From Gammaproteobacteria bacterium (GTDB lineage Bacteria > Pseudomonadota > Gammaproteobacteria > HK1): DNA of 64,000 nucleotides. Of this stretch, positions 21,950 through 32,255 are shown piece by piece (within the stretch, counting starts at the first letter, position 1; every line of letters starts with the position of its first letter). Location of the stretch: the NCBI GenBank assembly GCA_021773645.1, contig JAJFJU010000003.1:1-64000 (forward strand), read 5' to 3'. The notes beneath the pieces are model-generated. The model saw nothing but the letters and a program-made list of their open reading frames with translations. It did not search any database and was not told where the DNA came from. The position numbers and the translations under genes were made by a program.

Positions 21950-22887
21950 TGTTCGATCATCCAGTCGGCGACACGCTCCGCCTCATTAAAGGCGTGGTCT
22001 GGTGGGCACAGGGCCGCACCCTCTATCCAGCTCGTATAGGGGGAAAGCAATCCAGCTTTGGCCAAGCCACTGACGCCGCGGCTGATGCGGCTATCACTCA
22101 GTCTTGGTACTGGCAACAATCCGGTGGCAGCGCCCGCTGTAAGTGCTTCGTAAACCATCGAGGCACTGTCTTCAGTGACCCATACCAATTGGCAGCGAGA
22201 AAGCTGTTCCAGCAGCCAGTTTGTACCGACCGTATCCCACGGTACTACGGTGAGTTGAGGATGTTCTAGTTGTTGTAGCTGTTCCAGAGTCTTTGCCGGG
22301 GTGCGCCGGGAGTTGGCTACAGTCCACTGAATAACCGGAGATCGACGGCAAATTTCTCGCACCATAGTGATGAGCTCATCATTAGCCCAGCCGTGATGAC
22401 GGGAGGGCCCACCCACCAGTATTAGGCCCCGGTTTGCGTCTTTATTCTGACTCCCCTGTATTCGATTGAGCATGCCGCGGGTAATCAATCGTCCGGGCGC
22501 TGGTGCCACGTTATCGTGTTCTGGAATGATGCACAGTTCAAAACAACGCATGGGTAAGGAGGGTTTCATCAGCACCACACTGCGCCCACCACGGCTGCGT
22601 GTCGCAGTGAGCAGCGGCAAATGGGTAGCGTGGCCAGTACCAATGAGGAGGGCTGGCGTGGGCAAATCATCCCCACCATCAACCGCTCCACGAAGCCAGG
22701 CCATAGTGCGGCTAAGGCGGGACGAAGAAACACGCAATTCGTGACACTGGACCCGAAGCCTGCGAGCCAGGGCCTCCACTAGACCGCGGGACTGATTATC
22801 ATGGCCGGGTTTGCCGTCACTAAAGCGCCAGACCGAGAGCGTGTTTTCCTGTCGACTCAAGCTATTTCGCCGTGCCGGCCTCGGCAT
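21931..22887 (-). CDS. ELM1/GtrOC1-family protein (mitochondrial fission ELM1-like)
   Basis: Member of the family named after plant ELM1, whose bacterial members sit in lipopolysaccharide loci and have a glycosyltransferase-like fold. Key segments are WRFSDGKPGHDNQSRGLVEAL, LIGTGHATHLPLL and VTEDSASMVYEALTAG, the last resembling a GT-B donor site. The start is uncertain: the ATG at 22887 (318 residues) lies inside the 3' end of msbA, a TTG at 22860 is an alternative, and the frame is open to 22968. No strong ribosome site is seen for any of them. A role in core decoration is inferred from its position. Confidence 0.75.
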   Translation of the reverse strand: MPRPARRNSLSRQENTLSVWRFSDGKPGHDNQSRGLVEALARRLRVQCHELRVSSSRLSRTMAWLRGAVDGGDDLPTPALLIGTGHATHLPLLTATRSRGGRSVVLMKPSLPMRCFELCIIPEHDNVAPAPGRLITRGMLNRIQGSQNKDANRGLILVGGPSRHHGWANDELITMVREICRRSPVIQWTVANSRRTPAKTLEQLQQLEHPQLTVVPWDTVGTNWLLEQLSRCQLVWVTEDSASMVYEALTAGAATGLLPVPRLSDSRISRGVSGLAKAGLLSPYTSWIEGAALCPPDHAFNEAERVADWMIEQWQLGA

Positions 22888-24658
22888 ATTGCAGGCGGTA
22901 GAGTTCGCTATAGAGCTCGCCTTGGGCGAGTAGTTCGGTGTGAGTGCCCGATTCCACGATGGCCCCATCGCGCATCACCAGGATGCAATCGGCATTCTCG
23001 ATAGTGGATAGCCGATGGGCGATGACCAAAGTGGTGCGGCCTTGGCGCAGATCCTCGAGGGCGGCCTGAATATGCTGCTCAGTAGCACTGTCCAGCGCCG
23101 ACGTGGCCTCATCAAGGATCAACACCGGTGCATTCTTCAGAAAAGCGCGGGCAATGGCTATGCGTTGGCGCTGACCGTGAGAGAGCTTGAGGCCATCGGC
23201 ACCGATCTCGGTATCAAGCCCCTCGGGCATACGCTCGATAAATTCCATGGCGTGCGCTGAGCGGGCTGCGGCGATGATTTCTGTCTCGCTGGTTTCCCGT
23301 AGCGCGCCGTAGGCGATATTGGCGCGCAGGGTATCGTTAAATAGCACCACATCCTGGCTAACCAGGGCCACATGCCGCCGCAATTCATCCAGTTGCAGCT
23401 CCGAGATATCTACTCCATCGAGCAAAATGCGCCCTGCTTCTAGCGGATAAAATCGCGGAATCAGATTGACCAAGGTGGTTTTACCGCTGCCCGAGGGGCC
23501 TACTAAAGCAATGGTTTGGCCGGGTGGAATGTGAGTGGAAAGCGCGTCTATGGTGGCTTGTTGTGCCTCTGCATAGCGTTGGCTTACCGCTTCAAAGCGC
23601 AGCTCGCCCTTCGCCGCTGGCAATTTCAGGGTGCCGTGGTCGGCCTCGGCCGGTTCATCCAGCAGGCGAAAGATGCTCTCGGCCGCCGCCAGGCCCTTTT
23701 GCAGCGGCCCGTTAAGGTGGGCGACTCGCTTCAGCGGTGAAAACAGCAGTGCCATGGCGGTAAAGAAACTGATGAATTCGCCTACCGTCAGGGTGCCTGC
23801 GGTGGTTTGATGAACCGCGATATAAATCACCGCGGCAAGTGCTAGTGAGATAATGAATTGGGCTAGCGGAGAATTAACCGCCCCTGAAGCGATAAATTTG
23901 AACTGAAAGCGCCGCGCATGATTGATGGCCTGGCCAAAGCGCTGTTGCTCATAGTTCTGGCCGGAAAATATCCGCACTACCTTGCGCCCATCAATACTCT
24001 CTTCGATGGTATGGGTCACCTTGCCCATGGATTCCTGCAGCGACAGCCCCATGCGGCGCAGCCGCCCACCCACCTGGCGGATGATGAAGACGATGAGTGG
24101 GGCCACCAGCAGCACCACACAGGTAAGCCGCCATTCCAGATACAGCATCCACGCCAGTAAGCCGACGATGGTGAGGGTGTCTCGGACCATGACCGTGATC
24201 ACATGTACCCCGGCATCTGTGACCTGGGTGGTATCAAAGGTGAGTTTGGAGATGAGAATGCCCGAGGGCAGTTGATCAAAGCGGCTTAAGGGCAAGGTCG
24301 TGAGTTTGGCAAACATCTCGCCACGCAGGTCCATCACCAGTTTTCCCGCCACCCAGGCTAGCGCCAGGGTATGCATATAGGCGGCCACCCCGAGGATAAA
24401 AAATACCAGGATGAAGAGCAGTGCTACGGTGGCGGCATTTTCCGGGTTTTTCTCGACGAAGCTGCCATCGAGCAGAGGTTTGAGGAGTGCAGGTATGGCG
24501 GGCTGAGTGGCCGCAAGTACCACCATGGCGACGATGCCGAGGGCAAAGGTGCGCCAGTAAGGCAGCACATAACCTAGCAAACGTCGAAACAGCGCATAGC
24601 CACTGGCAGTGCTGTTATCGGACCGGGAATCCGGGATCTTGGCTTGCCGTGGGCTCAT
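22862..24658 (-). CDS. msbA: Lipid A export ABC transporter MsbA
   Basis: Homodimeric flippase that moves lipid A-core across the inner membrane. It is 598 residues: six helices in about 1-330, then the ATPase domain with Walker A GPSGSGKTTL, the signature as LSHGQRQRIAIARA and Walker B VLILDEATSALD, ending with the H-loop VIAHRLSTIENAD. It is the first gene of the leftward lipopolysaccharide run. The context with glycosyltransferases supports MsbA over other ABC exporters. Confidence 0.94.
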   Translation of the reverse strand: MSPRQAKIPDSRSDNSTASGYALFRRLLGYVLPYWRTFALGIVAMVVLAATQPAIPALLKPLLDGSFVEKNPENAATVALLFILVFFILGVAAYMHTLALAWVAGKLVMDLRGEMFAKLTTLPLSRFDQLPSGILISKLTFDTTQVTDAGVHVITVMVRDTLTIVGLLAWMLYLEWRLTCVVLLVAPLIVFIIRQVGGRLRRMGLSLQESMGKVTHTIEESIDGRKVVRIFSGQNYEQQRFGQAINHARRFQFKFIASGAVNSPLAQFIISLALAAVIYIAVHQTTAGTLTVGEFISFFTAMALLFSPLKRVAHLNGPLQKGLAAAESIFRLLDEPAEADHGTLKLPAAKGELRFEAVSQRYAEAQQATIDALSTHIPPGQTIALVGPSGSGKTTLVNLIPRFYPLEAGRILLDGVDISELQLDELRRHVALVSQDVVLFNDTLRANIAYGALRETSETEIIAAARSAHAMEFIERMPEGLDTEIGADGLKLSHGQRQRIAIARAFLKNAPVLILDEATSALDSATEQHIQAALEDLRQGRTTLVIAHRLSTIENADCILVMRDGAIVESGTHTELLAQGELYSELYRLQYAEAGTAK

Positions 24659-24740
24659 GGGGAAAAGCCTGATTCAGAAAACAAAAGCCGCTATTGACTG
24701 GGCTTCTGGTAAACAATACCGAGGGGCGAAAGATTCCGCC

Positions 24741-24935
24741 TCAGGAATCCTTGAGCAGATATTCGGCGCCGCAATAGGGGCATTTGGCCTCGCCGGTATT
24801 TTCAATGGGCAGATAGACCCGTGGATGAGAATTCCACAGATTAGTGTCCGGCATCGGGCAACTTAAGGGCAAATCGGCTCGGCTGACGCGATAGGTGCTC
24901 GCTGTATTGGCCGGTTTCAATTTTGTGATTGGCAT
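24741..24935 (-). CDS. Small zinc-finger (CHCC-type) protein
   Basis: 64 residues with the arrangement C-x-M-P...H-P-R-V-Y-L-P...C-P-Y-C-G. This matches the zf-CHCC family (related to the NDUFS6 subunit of complex I), a small zinc protein of unknown bacterial role. AGAGGA lies 7 bases ahead of the start codon. It lies between ilvE and msbA, its usual place in related genomes. Here a hairpin element separates it from ilvE. Confidence 0.88.
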   Translation of the reverse strand: MPITKLKPANTASTYRVSRADLPLSCPMPDTNLWNSHPRVYLPIENTGEAKCPYCGAEYLLKDS

Positions 24936-24968
24936 GGGTAGATCCTCTGCGCGGGGCGCAATAGCTTA

Positions 24969-25130
24969 GGGAAGCTCTAATTTATTCTGAGCGACGTAGA
25001 TTGTGATTCAAAATGCTCAGCTTTGAGGCGCTGTTCGCACGTAATAGTCGTTCTATTGCGAAGGGTAGCAACGAAAAAGATGGGCATTTTGGACGCAAGA
25101 TACGAGTTCATGAATAGGTTAGAGCTTCCT
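24969..25130. mobile_element. MITE-like long-hairpin element
   Basis: The ends are inverted repeats: GGAAGCTCTAATTTATTC at 24970-24987 against the reverse complement of 25112-25129, with 16 of 18 bases matching. The two ~80-base arms also align along most of their length. Both contain TCAAAATGC/TCCAAAATGC-type and GCAATAG/GTAATAG-type blocks, so the element could fold into one long imperfect hairpin closing near AATAGTCGTTCTATT (25043-25057). TTA flanks both sides as a possible target duplication. It has no coding capacity. It sits 6 bases after the ilvE stop. Confidence 0.7.
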
Positions 25131-25135
25131 TATCC

Positions 25136-26074
25136 TTAGTCCACCAGGGTCAGCCACTCGGGATGGCTGTCCCGGCGTCCGTGTACCTGGTCGAAAAACA
25201 TGGTCTGAAGTTTTTTCGTGATCGGCCCGCGAGTGCCACTGCCGATGGTGCGGTTATCCACCTCCCGGATCGGCGTTACCTCTGCCGCGGTGCCGGTGAA
25301 GAAGGCCTCATCCGCCACATAGACCTGGTCACGGGTGATGCGCCTTTCCCTAATCTCTATGCCTAGTTCTGCGGCAAAGCTGAATAAGGTCTCGCGGGTG
25401 ATGCCCTCCAGCGCGGAGGTCAGATCCGGGGTGTAGATGATGCCTTTGCGGACGATGAAGATATTCTCTCCACTACCCTCGGCCACATAGCCTTCATTAT
25501 CCAGCAGCATGGCTTCATCGTAGCCATTGCTGATGGCTTCTTGTAGCGCCAGAATGGAGTTGATGTAGTGACCGGTGGCCTTGGCCTTGCACATGCTGAT
25601 GTTGACGTGGTGGCGGGTATAAGAAGAGGTGTGGATGCGGATACCGCGTTCGAGATTCTCCGCACCCAGATAGGCGCCCCACTCCCAAGCGGCAATGGCG
25701 ACGTGTACCTGCAAATTATCGGCGCGCAGCCCCATGCCCTCGGAACCATAAAAGCACAGCGGCCGGAGATAGGCGGAATCGAGCCCGTTTTCCCGCACCA
25801 CCGTGCGCTGGGCCTCGCTGATGGTGGCCCGATCAAAGGGAATGTTCATGTTGAGGATATGGGCCGACTGGAATAATCGATCGGTATGTTCCTGGAGGCG
25901 AAATATGGCCGCACCTTGGTCGGTTTTATAGGCGCGCACTCCCTCGAAAACTCCCATGCCATAGTGCAGGGTATGGGTGAGGACATGAATTTTGGCCTCG
26001 CGCCAGGGCACCAGTTCGCCATCGAACCAGATAACCCCGTCTCTATCGTCCATTGTCTTTATGTTTGTGTTCAA
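25136..26074 (-). CDS. ilvE: Branched-chain amino acid aminotransferase
   Basis: Fold type IV PLP enzyme performing the last step of valine, leucine and isoleucine synthesis. It is 312 residues. The N-terminus has DGVIWFDGELVPW and HTLHYGMGVFEGVRAY. The PLP-binding Lys is in CKAKATGHYINSILA, and EGSGENIFIV and FFTGTAAEVTPI complete the signature. It lies between glnE and the zinc-finger gene on the same strand. Its 3' end abuts the hairpin element, which may act as or interfere with its terminator. Confidence 0.95.
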   Translation of the reverse strand: MNTNIKTMDDRDGVIWFDGELVPWREAKIHVLTHTLHYGMGVFEGVRAYKTDQGAAIFRLQEHTDRLFQSAHILNMNIPFDRATISEAQRTVVRENGLDSAYLRPLCFYGSEGMGLRADNLQVHVAIAAWEWGAYLGAENLERGIRIHTSSYTRHHVNISMCKAKATGHYINSILALQEAISNGYDEAMLLDNEGYVAEGSGENIFIVRKGIIYTPDLTSALEGITRETLFSFAAELGIEIRERRITRDQVYVADEAFFTGTAAEVTPIREVDNRTIGSGTRGPITKKLQTMFFDQVHGRRDSHPEWLTLVD

Positions 26075-26089
26075 AACCAGTGTGTCTCG

Positions 26090-28969
26090 TTACTTGGATG
26101 TGTCAGGACCCAGTAGCTGATCCCAGATGCGTTTGATGCCCTCACGCAGTGGTTCAAAGTTGTGTGCTGGAACCACCGCCTCCTGTTCTTGCAAGGCTAA
26201 TGCGTGTGCCTGGGCACGAAAACTACGATAGGCATGGGTCAATAGTGCCGTATCCGCCAGCGTTAGTAGTCCGAGATTGGAAAAGCCTTCCAACAGGCGA
26301 ATATTGTCCGTATAGCGCAGTTTATCGCCCAAGCTCTCGGCCCACTGTAGCGCGCCGTATTGCACCATAAATTCGATATCAGCGATACCTCCCGGGTCCT
26401 GTTTAAGGTCGAAAAATCCGGCTTTTGCACGGCTGAGGTTGTCGCGCATACGTTCCCGCATCTCACACACCTCGGCCCTCAGTTTGGTGGCTTCCCGCGG
26501 GTACCGCAGGACCTCTAACCGAAGTTGCCGAAAACGCTTGGCTAATGCCTCATCGCCAGTGATGGGGCGAGCGCGTACCAGGGCCTGATGTTCCCAGGTC
26601 CAGGCAGCCTCACGCTGATAATCCTCAAAGGCGCGAATGCCGCTAACGAGAAAACCGGAGGCACCGCTGGGGCGCAACCGGGTATCTACCTCGTACAGCC
26701 GCCCGGTGAGGGTTTGGGCATTGAGCAAATGGATAATGCGCTGCCCCAAGCGTCCAAAAAATAGGGCGTTGTCGATGGATTTCTCGCCATCAGTCACCTG
26801 ATCCTCGCCTTCACTGCTATGCAGGAACACTAGATCCAAGTCCGAGCTATAGCCGAGCTCGATACCGCCGAATTTGCCGTAGCCGATAATGGCGAAGCCT
26901 GCCGTTTTTAACCCATCCGCAGTACGGCAACGGGGGCGGCCATAGCGTCGCTCCAGATCATTCCAGGCGAGGCGGAGTATTTCTTCGAGCAATACCTCGG
27001 CGATGGCAGTGAGGTGATCACTGACGATCATCAATGGTGTGGTGTGAAACACATCCGCTGCTGCCACCCGCAGTACATTGACCTGCTTGAACTGGCGCAG
27101 ACAATCGAGTCGCTGCTCCATGTCATCGGCGGGTATGCGGCCAAGCTGAGTCTGTAATTCCTGTTCAAGGGCGGCACGTTGCAGCGGTGCGTATAGCGAG
27201 CGGGAGTCCAGCAGCTCATCCAACAGCAACGGATGATGGCCAATCTGGTGGGCCAGGCGCGGGCTCGCCTCGCACAGGCGGATCAACTGGGACAGCGCCA
27301 GCGGGCGCTCGATGAGTAGCGCCAGATACGAGCTGCGGCGGGAGATGGCCTCGAACACCGACAGCATGCGTTCCAGCGTGCGTACCGGATTGTTGTGGCC
27401 ACACACCGCGCTCAGGGTGAGCGGCAATAGTTGCTCCAGGCGGCGGCGTGCGCGCTTGGGCAGTGCACGGACATTGAAGCTGGTAAGTAGTTTATCCAGC
27501 GCCTGCCAGGCGGGTTCCGCCTCATCAAAGCCATATTCCCGCAGGATCTCGATGGCCCGTTGACCATCTATATCACCGCGGAACAGGGGCTCTAGCTGAC
27601 TGACATTGGCCTCCTCTGCCTGTACCGGTTCGCCAAATATCTGTTCGAAGTGGGTACTCACATTCACGCGATGGCCGTTGAGCGCGTGTTCAAAGTCAGG
27701 CCAGCTGCCAAAGCCCATGGCGGCCGCCAAGCGCAGGCGCTGCTCCGATCCATCGGGCAAGCGGTGCGTCTGGCGATCACAGGCCTCCTGAATGCGATGT
27801 TCGCTCATGCGCAGAAAGCGATAGGCCTGCTCCAGTTCTGATACCGCGTGGGATGGGAGATATTCGAGCTCAGCCAGTAGTGGCAATAATTCGAGGATGG
27901 ATTTCCGCCGTAACTCGGGGATGCGCCCGCCCCGCACCACTTGGAAGGCCTGCACCACAAATTCCAGTTCGCGGATACCGCCGGGACCGAGTTTAACGTC
28001 GTCCTGCATGTCCTTGCGCGCCACCTCCTGGCTGATGATCTTCTTGATTTTGCGCAGTGCGGCGAGGGCGGCAAAGTCGAGATAGCGGCGGTAGACAAAG
28101 GGGCGGAGTTGCTCCAGTAACGCCCAGCCACCATCCACATCACCGGCCATAGGGCGGGCGCGTAACAGCATATAGCGCTCCCAGTCACGGCCGTGAGTCT
28201 GGTAGTAATCAATCAGCGCATCAAAGCTGATAGCCAGCGGCCCGCTTTCCCCGAAGGGGCGCAGGCGCATGTCCACGCGGAACACCAGGCCGTCCTCCGT
28301 GGTGGTATTTAGCACGGTAATCAAACGCCTGGAGAGGCGGATGAAAAACTCACTATTACTGAGCTCGCGCCGGCCACCATGGGTTTCGCCATTTTCCGGA
28401 TAGACAAAGATCAGATCGATGTCAGAGGAGAAGTTGAGTTCACGGGTGCCCAGCTTTCCCAGTGCCAGCACCAGTAGCGATATGGGCTGGCCTTCCGAGT
28501 TGCGTGGTTCCCCGAGCTTTTTCTGTTGCCAGGCGTGCAGCCGCTCCAGGGTGTGACGAACCACGGCATCGGCAAAGGCCGAGACCTCGTTAAAGACACT
28601 GTCGAGATCCGCAAGCCCAGCCAGGTCGCGCCAAGCGATACGCACCATTTCCTGGCGACGTACCTGCCGCAGCACCGTCATTAGAGCCGTCTCGTCATCT
28701 ATGTCGGCAAGCGCGGTATGGAGAATTTCATCATAGTGAAGCCGGCTACGCGGTTCGTTCAGATTCTCTCGTACATAGAGTTGCTGGAAGATTTCTGGGT
28801 GAAGGCACAGGTTGTCGGCAACAAAGTCGCTCAGCGCAAGGGCGCGTTGTACGGCTACGGGAAGAATGATATCGGTTTCAGCTGCCTGTAGGACCTGGCT
28901 GTCACGTTGTCCTGCGAGCTGCTGAAGATCCTTTGGAAATGGGATTGATATGAGGCTTTCAGCTTGCAT
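26090..28969 (-). CDS. glnE: Bifunctional glutamine synthetase adenylyltransferase/deadenylase
   Basis: Adds and removes AMP on glutamine synthetase in response to PII, tuning nitrogen assimilation. It is 959 residues, close to the E. coli 946. Two nucleotidyltransferase domains are visible by their metal motifs: GKLGTRELNFSSDIDLIFVY in the N-terminal half and GYGKFGGIELGYSSDLDLVF in the C-terminal half. Each is followed by a helical domain with DPGGIRELEF or DPGGIADIEF. It is 15 bases upstream of ilvE, a common pairing. Confidence 0.97.
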   Translation of the reverse strand: MQAESLISIPFPKDLQQLAGQRDSQVLQAAETDIILPVAVQRALALSDFVADNLCLHPEIFQQLYVRENLNEPRSRLHYDEILHTALADIDDETALMTVLRQVRRQEMVRIAWRDLAGLADLDSVFNEVSAFADAVVRHTLERLHAWQQKKLGEPRNSEGQPISLLVLALGKLGTRELNFSSDIDLIFVYPENGETHGGRRELSNSEFFIRLSRRLITVLNTTTEDGLVFRVDMRLRPFGESGPLAISFDALIDYYQTHGRDWERYMLLRARPMAGDVDGGWALLEQLRPFVYRRYLDFAALAALRKIKKIISQEVARKDMQDDVKLGPGGIRELEFVVQAFQVVRGGRIPELRRKSILELLPLLAELEYLPSHAVSELEQAYRFLRMSEHRIQEACDRQTHRLPDGSEQRLRLAAAMGFGSWPDFEHALNGHRVNVSTHFEQIFGEPVQAEEANVSQLEPLFRGDIDGQRAIEILREYGFDEAEPAWQALDKLLTSFNVRALPKRARRRLEQLLPLTLSAVCGHNNPVRTLERMLSVFEAISRRSSYLALLIERPLALSQLIRLCEASPRLAHQIGHHPLLLDELLDSRSLYAPLQRAALEQELQTQLGRIPADDMEQRLDCLRQFKQVNVLRVAAADVFHTTPLMIVSDHLTAIAEVLLEEILRLAWNDLERRYGRPRCRTADGLKTAGFAIIGYGKFGGIELGYSSDLDLVFLHSSEGEDQVTDGEKSIDNALFFGRLGQRIIHLLNAQTLTGRLYEVDTRLRPSGASGFLVSGIRAFEDYQREAAWTWEHQALVRARPITGDEALAKRFRQLRLEVLRYPREATKLRAEVCEMRERMRDNLSRAKAGFFDLKQDPGGIADIEFMVQYGALQWAESLGDKLRYTDNIRLLEGFSNLGLLTLADTALLTHAYRSFRAQAHALALQEQEAVVPAHNFEPLREGIKRIWDQLLGPDTSK

Positions 28970-29008
28970 TTACATAGTGTATCTCAGGCCGGAGGCGATG
29001 TTGCAGGC

Positions 29009-29042
29009 AAAAAAAACCCCGCCACGGAGGACGGGGTTTTTT
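29009..29042 (-). terminator. Rho-independent terminator after groEL
   Basis: The stem AAAAAACCCCG/CGGGGTTTTTT encloses a 9-base loop. The U-run follows the stem for leftward transcription out of groEL, whose stop is 18 bases away. Because the stem is flanked by A on one side and T on the other, it could work in both directions. Confidence 0.9.
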
Positions 29043-29059
29043 CAGGGGGAAAGGCTGGC

Positions 29060-30727
<1,668 letters not shown>

Positions 30728-30774
30728 TTAAACTCCTAATATTATTCGTGTTGTTGAGGTTGCGCGGCCGTGTT

Positions 30775-31065
30775 TTAGCCTTCGATGACACCCATGATGT
30801 CTTCTTCGCGCATCACCAGCAGCTCGTCACCGCCTACCTTCACTTCGGTGCCGGAGTACTTACCAAATAGCACTTGGTCGCCAACTTTGAGCTCCAGCGC
30901 ACGGACTTCGCCGTTATCCAGGATCTTGCCGTTGCCTACCGCGGTTACTTCACCGCGTACGGGTTTCTCGGTGGCGCTATCCGGAATGACGATGCCGCCA
31001 GGGGAGGTGGTTTCTTCTTCTTTGCGTTTGACGATAACGCGGTCGTGTAAGGGCCGAATGTTCAT
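30775..31065 (-). CDS. groES: Co-chaperonin GroES
   Basis: Heptameric lid of the GroEL chamber, 96 residues. It begins [20 protein letters not shown]. The mobile loop [15 protein letters not shown] is at about 22-36, and [13 protein letters not shown] and the end DIMGVIEG are typical. TTAGGAG precedes the ATG. Its upstream region carries two promoter types and a CIRCE operator (separate entries). Confidence 0.98.
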   Translation of the reverse strand: MNIRPLHDRVIVKRKEEETTSPGGIVIPDSATEKPVRGEVTAVGNGKILDNGEVRALELKVGDQVLFGKYSGTEVKVGGDELLVMREEDIMGVIEG

Positions 31066-31122
31066 TAAAAAGTCTCCTAAATCACGTCAAGTATTCGATG
31101 CGGGACAATTCCGCTGTGTAGC

Positions 31123-31151
31123 AGGTGGGGGTTCTAAGTAGAAATATCAAG
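31123..31151 (-). promoter_or_regulatory. Heat-shock (sigma-32-like) promoter of groESL
   Basis: On the minus strand, CTTGATA (31145-31151) is followed after 14 bases by CCCCACCT (31123-31130). The sigma-32 consensus is CTTGAAA, a spacer of about 13-17, then CCCCATNT. The site lies between the CIRCE operator and groES. The match is good but not perfect. Confidence 0.6.
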
Positions 31152-31156
31152 TGCTG

Positions 31157-31183
31157 TTAGCACTCACCCCAAGCGGGTGCTAA
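31157..31183. promoter_or_regulatory. CIRCE operator (HrcA-binding inverted repeat)
   Basis: TTAGCACTC, nine bases, GGGTGCTAA: the CIRCE consensus TTAGCACTC-N9-GAGTGCTAA with one mismatch. It lies directly after the -10 box of a housekeeping promoter and about 92 bases upstream of groES. HrcA binding here would block transcription until heat or misfolded protein titrates GroEL. The hrcA gene is not in the window. Confidence 0.92.
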
Positions 31184-31210
31184 TAATAGGGGCAAAAAGG
31201 ATCCTGTCAA
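31183..31210 (-). promoter_or_regulatory. Sigma-70 promoter of groESL overlapping CIRCE
   Basis: The minus strand reads a perfect TTGACA (31205-31210), a 16-base spacer and TATTAT (31183-31188). The predicted start falls within the CIRCE element, the usual arrangement for HrcA repression. Confidence 0.85.
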
Positions 31211-31312
31211 GGGTGGGGCTGGGCGTTATTCCAGTTATATGGAGGCTTGCGGGAAGGGCATGCAAACTGCGTTAGTGCCTGGTCCGTCAGGCCGACGGGG
31301 ATAATCTGGGAT

Positions 31313-31756
31313 TCAGGGTGGATCCTCGCGCCGATATTCACCCTCAATGATATTGCCATCCCCCTGGCTTCCCGGTGGCTGTGGGTTATTGGCATGCACC
31401 TGGAAATTTTTAAAGCCCAGGCCCACAAGAAATCTTCGCGTGGGTGGGAAAAGGCAGAGAAAACCAAAACTGTCAGTAATAAATCCAGGGGTTAGCAGCA
31501 ACACTGCGGCCACCAGGATCAAGGCCCCCTCCATCAGCTGTAGCGCTGGCACTTCCCCCCGAGCTAGGCAGCCCTGGATTTTTGCCATGGTGGCGAAACC
31601 CTGAATACGTACCAGCCAGGCCCCGAGTACAGCCGTGCCAACCACCAATAATATTGTGGGCCCGGCCCCCACCACCTCTCCCACCTGGATCAGAAAATAG
31701 ATCTCCGCCAGCGGAATCAGCAGGAAAGCGAGCAATAACCAATGGAAGGGGTGCAT
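31313..31756 (-). CDS. fxsA: FxsA family cytoplasmic membrane protein
   Basis: 147-residue membrane protein of the FxsA family, named for relieving F-plasmid exclusion of phage T7 when overproduced; its normal role is unknown. Hydrophobic helices lie at about 5-22, 28-48 and 75-95. The segments LAEIYFLIQVGEVVG, TAVLGAWLVRIQG and LLLTPGFITDSFGFLCLFPPTR are characteristic. It diverges from cutA and is downstream of groESL's promoter in the opposite sense of order, a common gammaproteobacterial neighbourhood (groESL, fxsA, cutA, dsbD). Confidence 0.93.
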   Translation of the reverse strand: MHPFHWLLLAFLLIPLAEIYFLIQVGEVVGAGPTILLVVGTAVLGAWLVRIQGFATMAKIQGCLARGEVPALQLMEGALILVAAVLLLTPGFITDSFGFLCLFPPTRRFLVGLGFKNFQVHANNPQPPGSQGDGNIIEGEYRREDPP

Positions 31757-31892
31757 GGGAGTACCATAACAAGGCTTCGAGGCGATGGGCAGTGGTGGTG
31801 AACTGTCTCCCTTTCGTGTGGGTCAACTGCGGTGGCACTATTATTGACTCGGGGGTGTTAGCGTCGCTTGCCTTACCAGATGGAGACAGATT

Positions 31893-32255
31893 ATGACGGC
31901 TGGAAATTCCGACGGAATCGAGAGGATGCAAAGCACACATGTGGTGCTGCTCTCCAGTTGCCCGAAAGAGGCCGCTGCGCGGAGTATTGCGCAGACCCTG
32001 ATCGAGCAGCACCTAGCAGCCTGTGTCAGTATTTTGCCTGGCGTGGAGTCAGTGTATCGCTGGCAGGGTCAGGTTGAGACGAGCCGTGAGTGGTTGTTGA
32101 TTGCCAAGACTCGGGTAGAGCGCTATACCGAGCTGGAGTTCGTTATCCGGGAGCTGCATCCCGATGAGTTGCCAGAGATTATTTGTTTGCCGGTGGCCGC
32201 CGGGCTTGCCGGTTATCTCAACTGGATTTCTGAGGAAGTGGGGCTGGGTACATGA
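31893..32255 (+). CDS. cutA: Divalent-cation tolerance protein CutA
   Basis: Small trimeric PII-like protein linked to copper tolerance. It is 120 residues with LAACVSILPGVESVYRWQGQ (about 42-61) and LLIAKTRVERYTELEFVIRELHP typical of CutA. A GGAG lies ahead of the ATG at 31893; a second in-frame ATG at 31926 would give a product closer to the short form. Its stop overlaps the next gene's start by 4 bases (ATGA). Confidence 0.93.
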   Translation: MTAGNSDGIERMQSTHVVLLSSCPKEAAARSIAQTLIEQHLAACVSILPGVESVYRWQGQVETSREWLLIAKTRVERYTELEFVIRELHPDELPEIICLPVAAGLAGYLNWISEEVGLGT

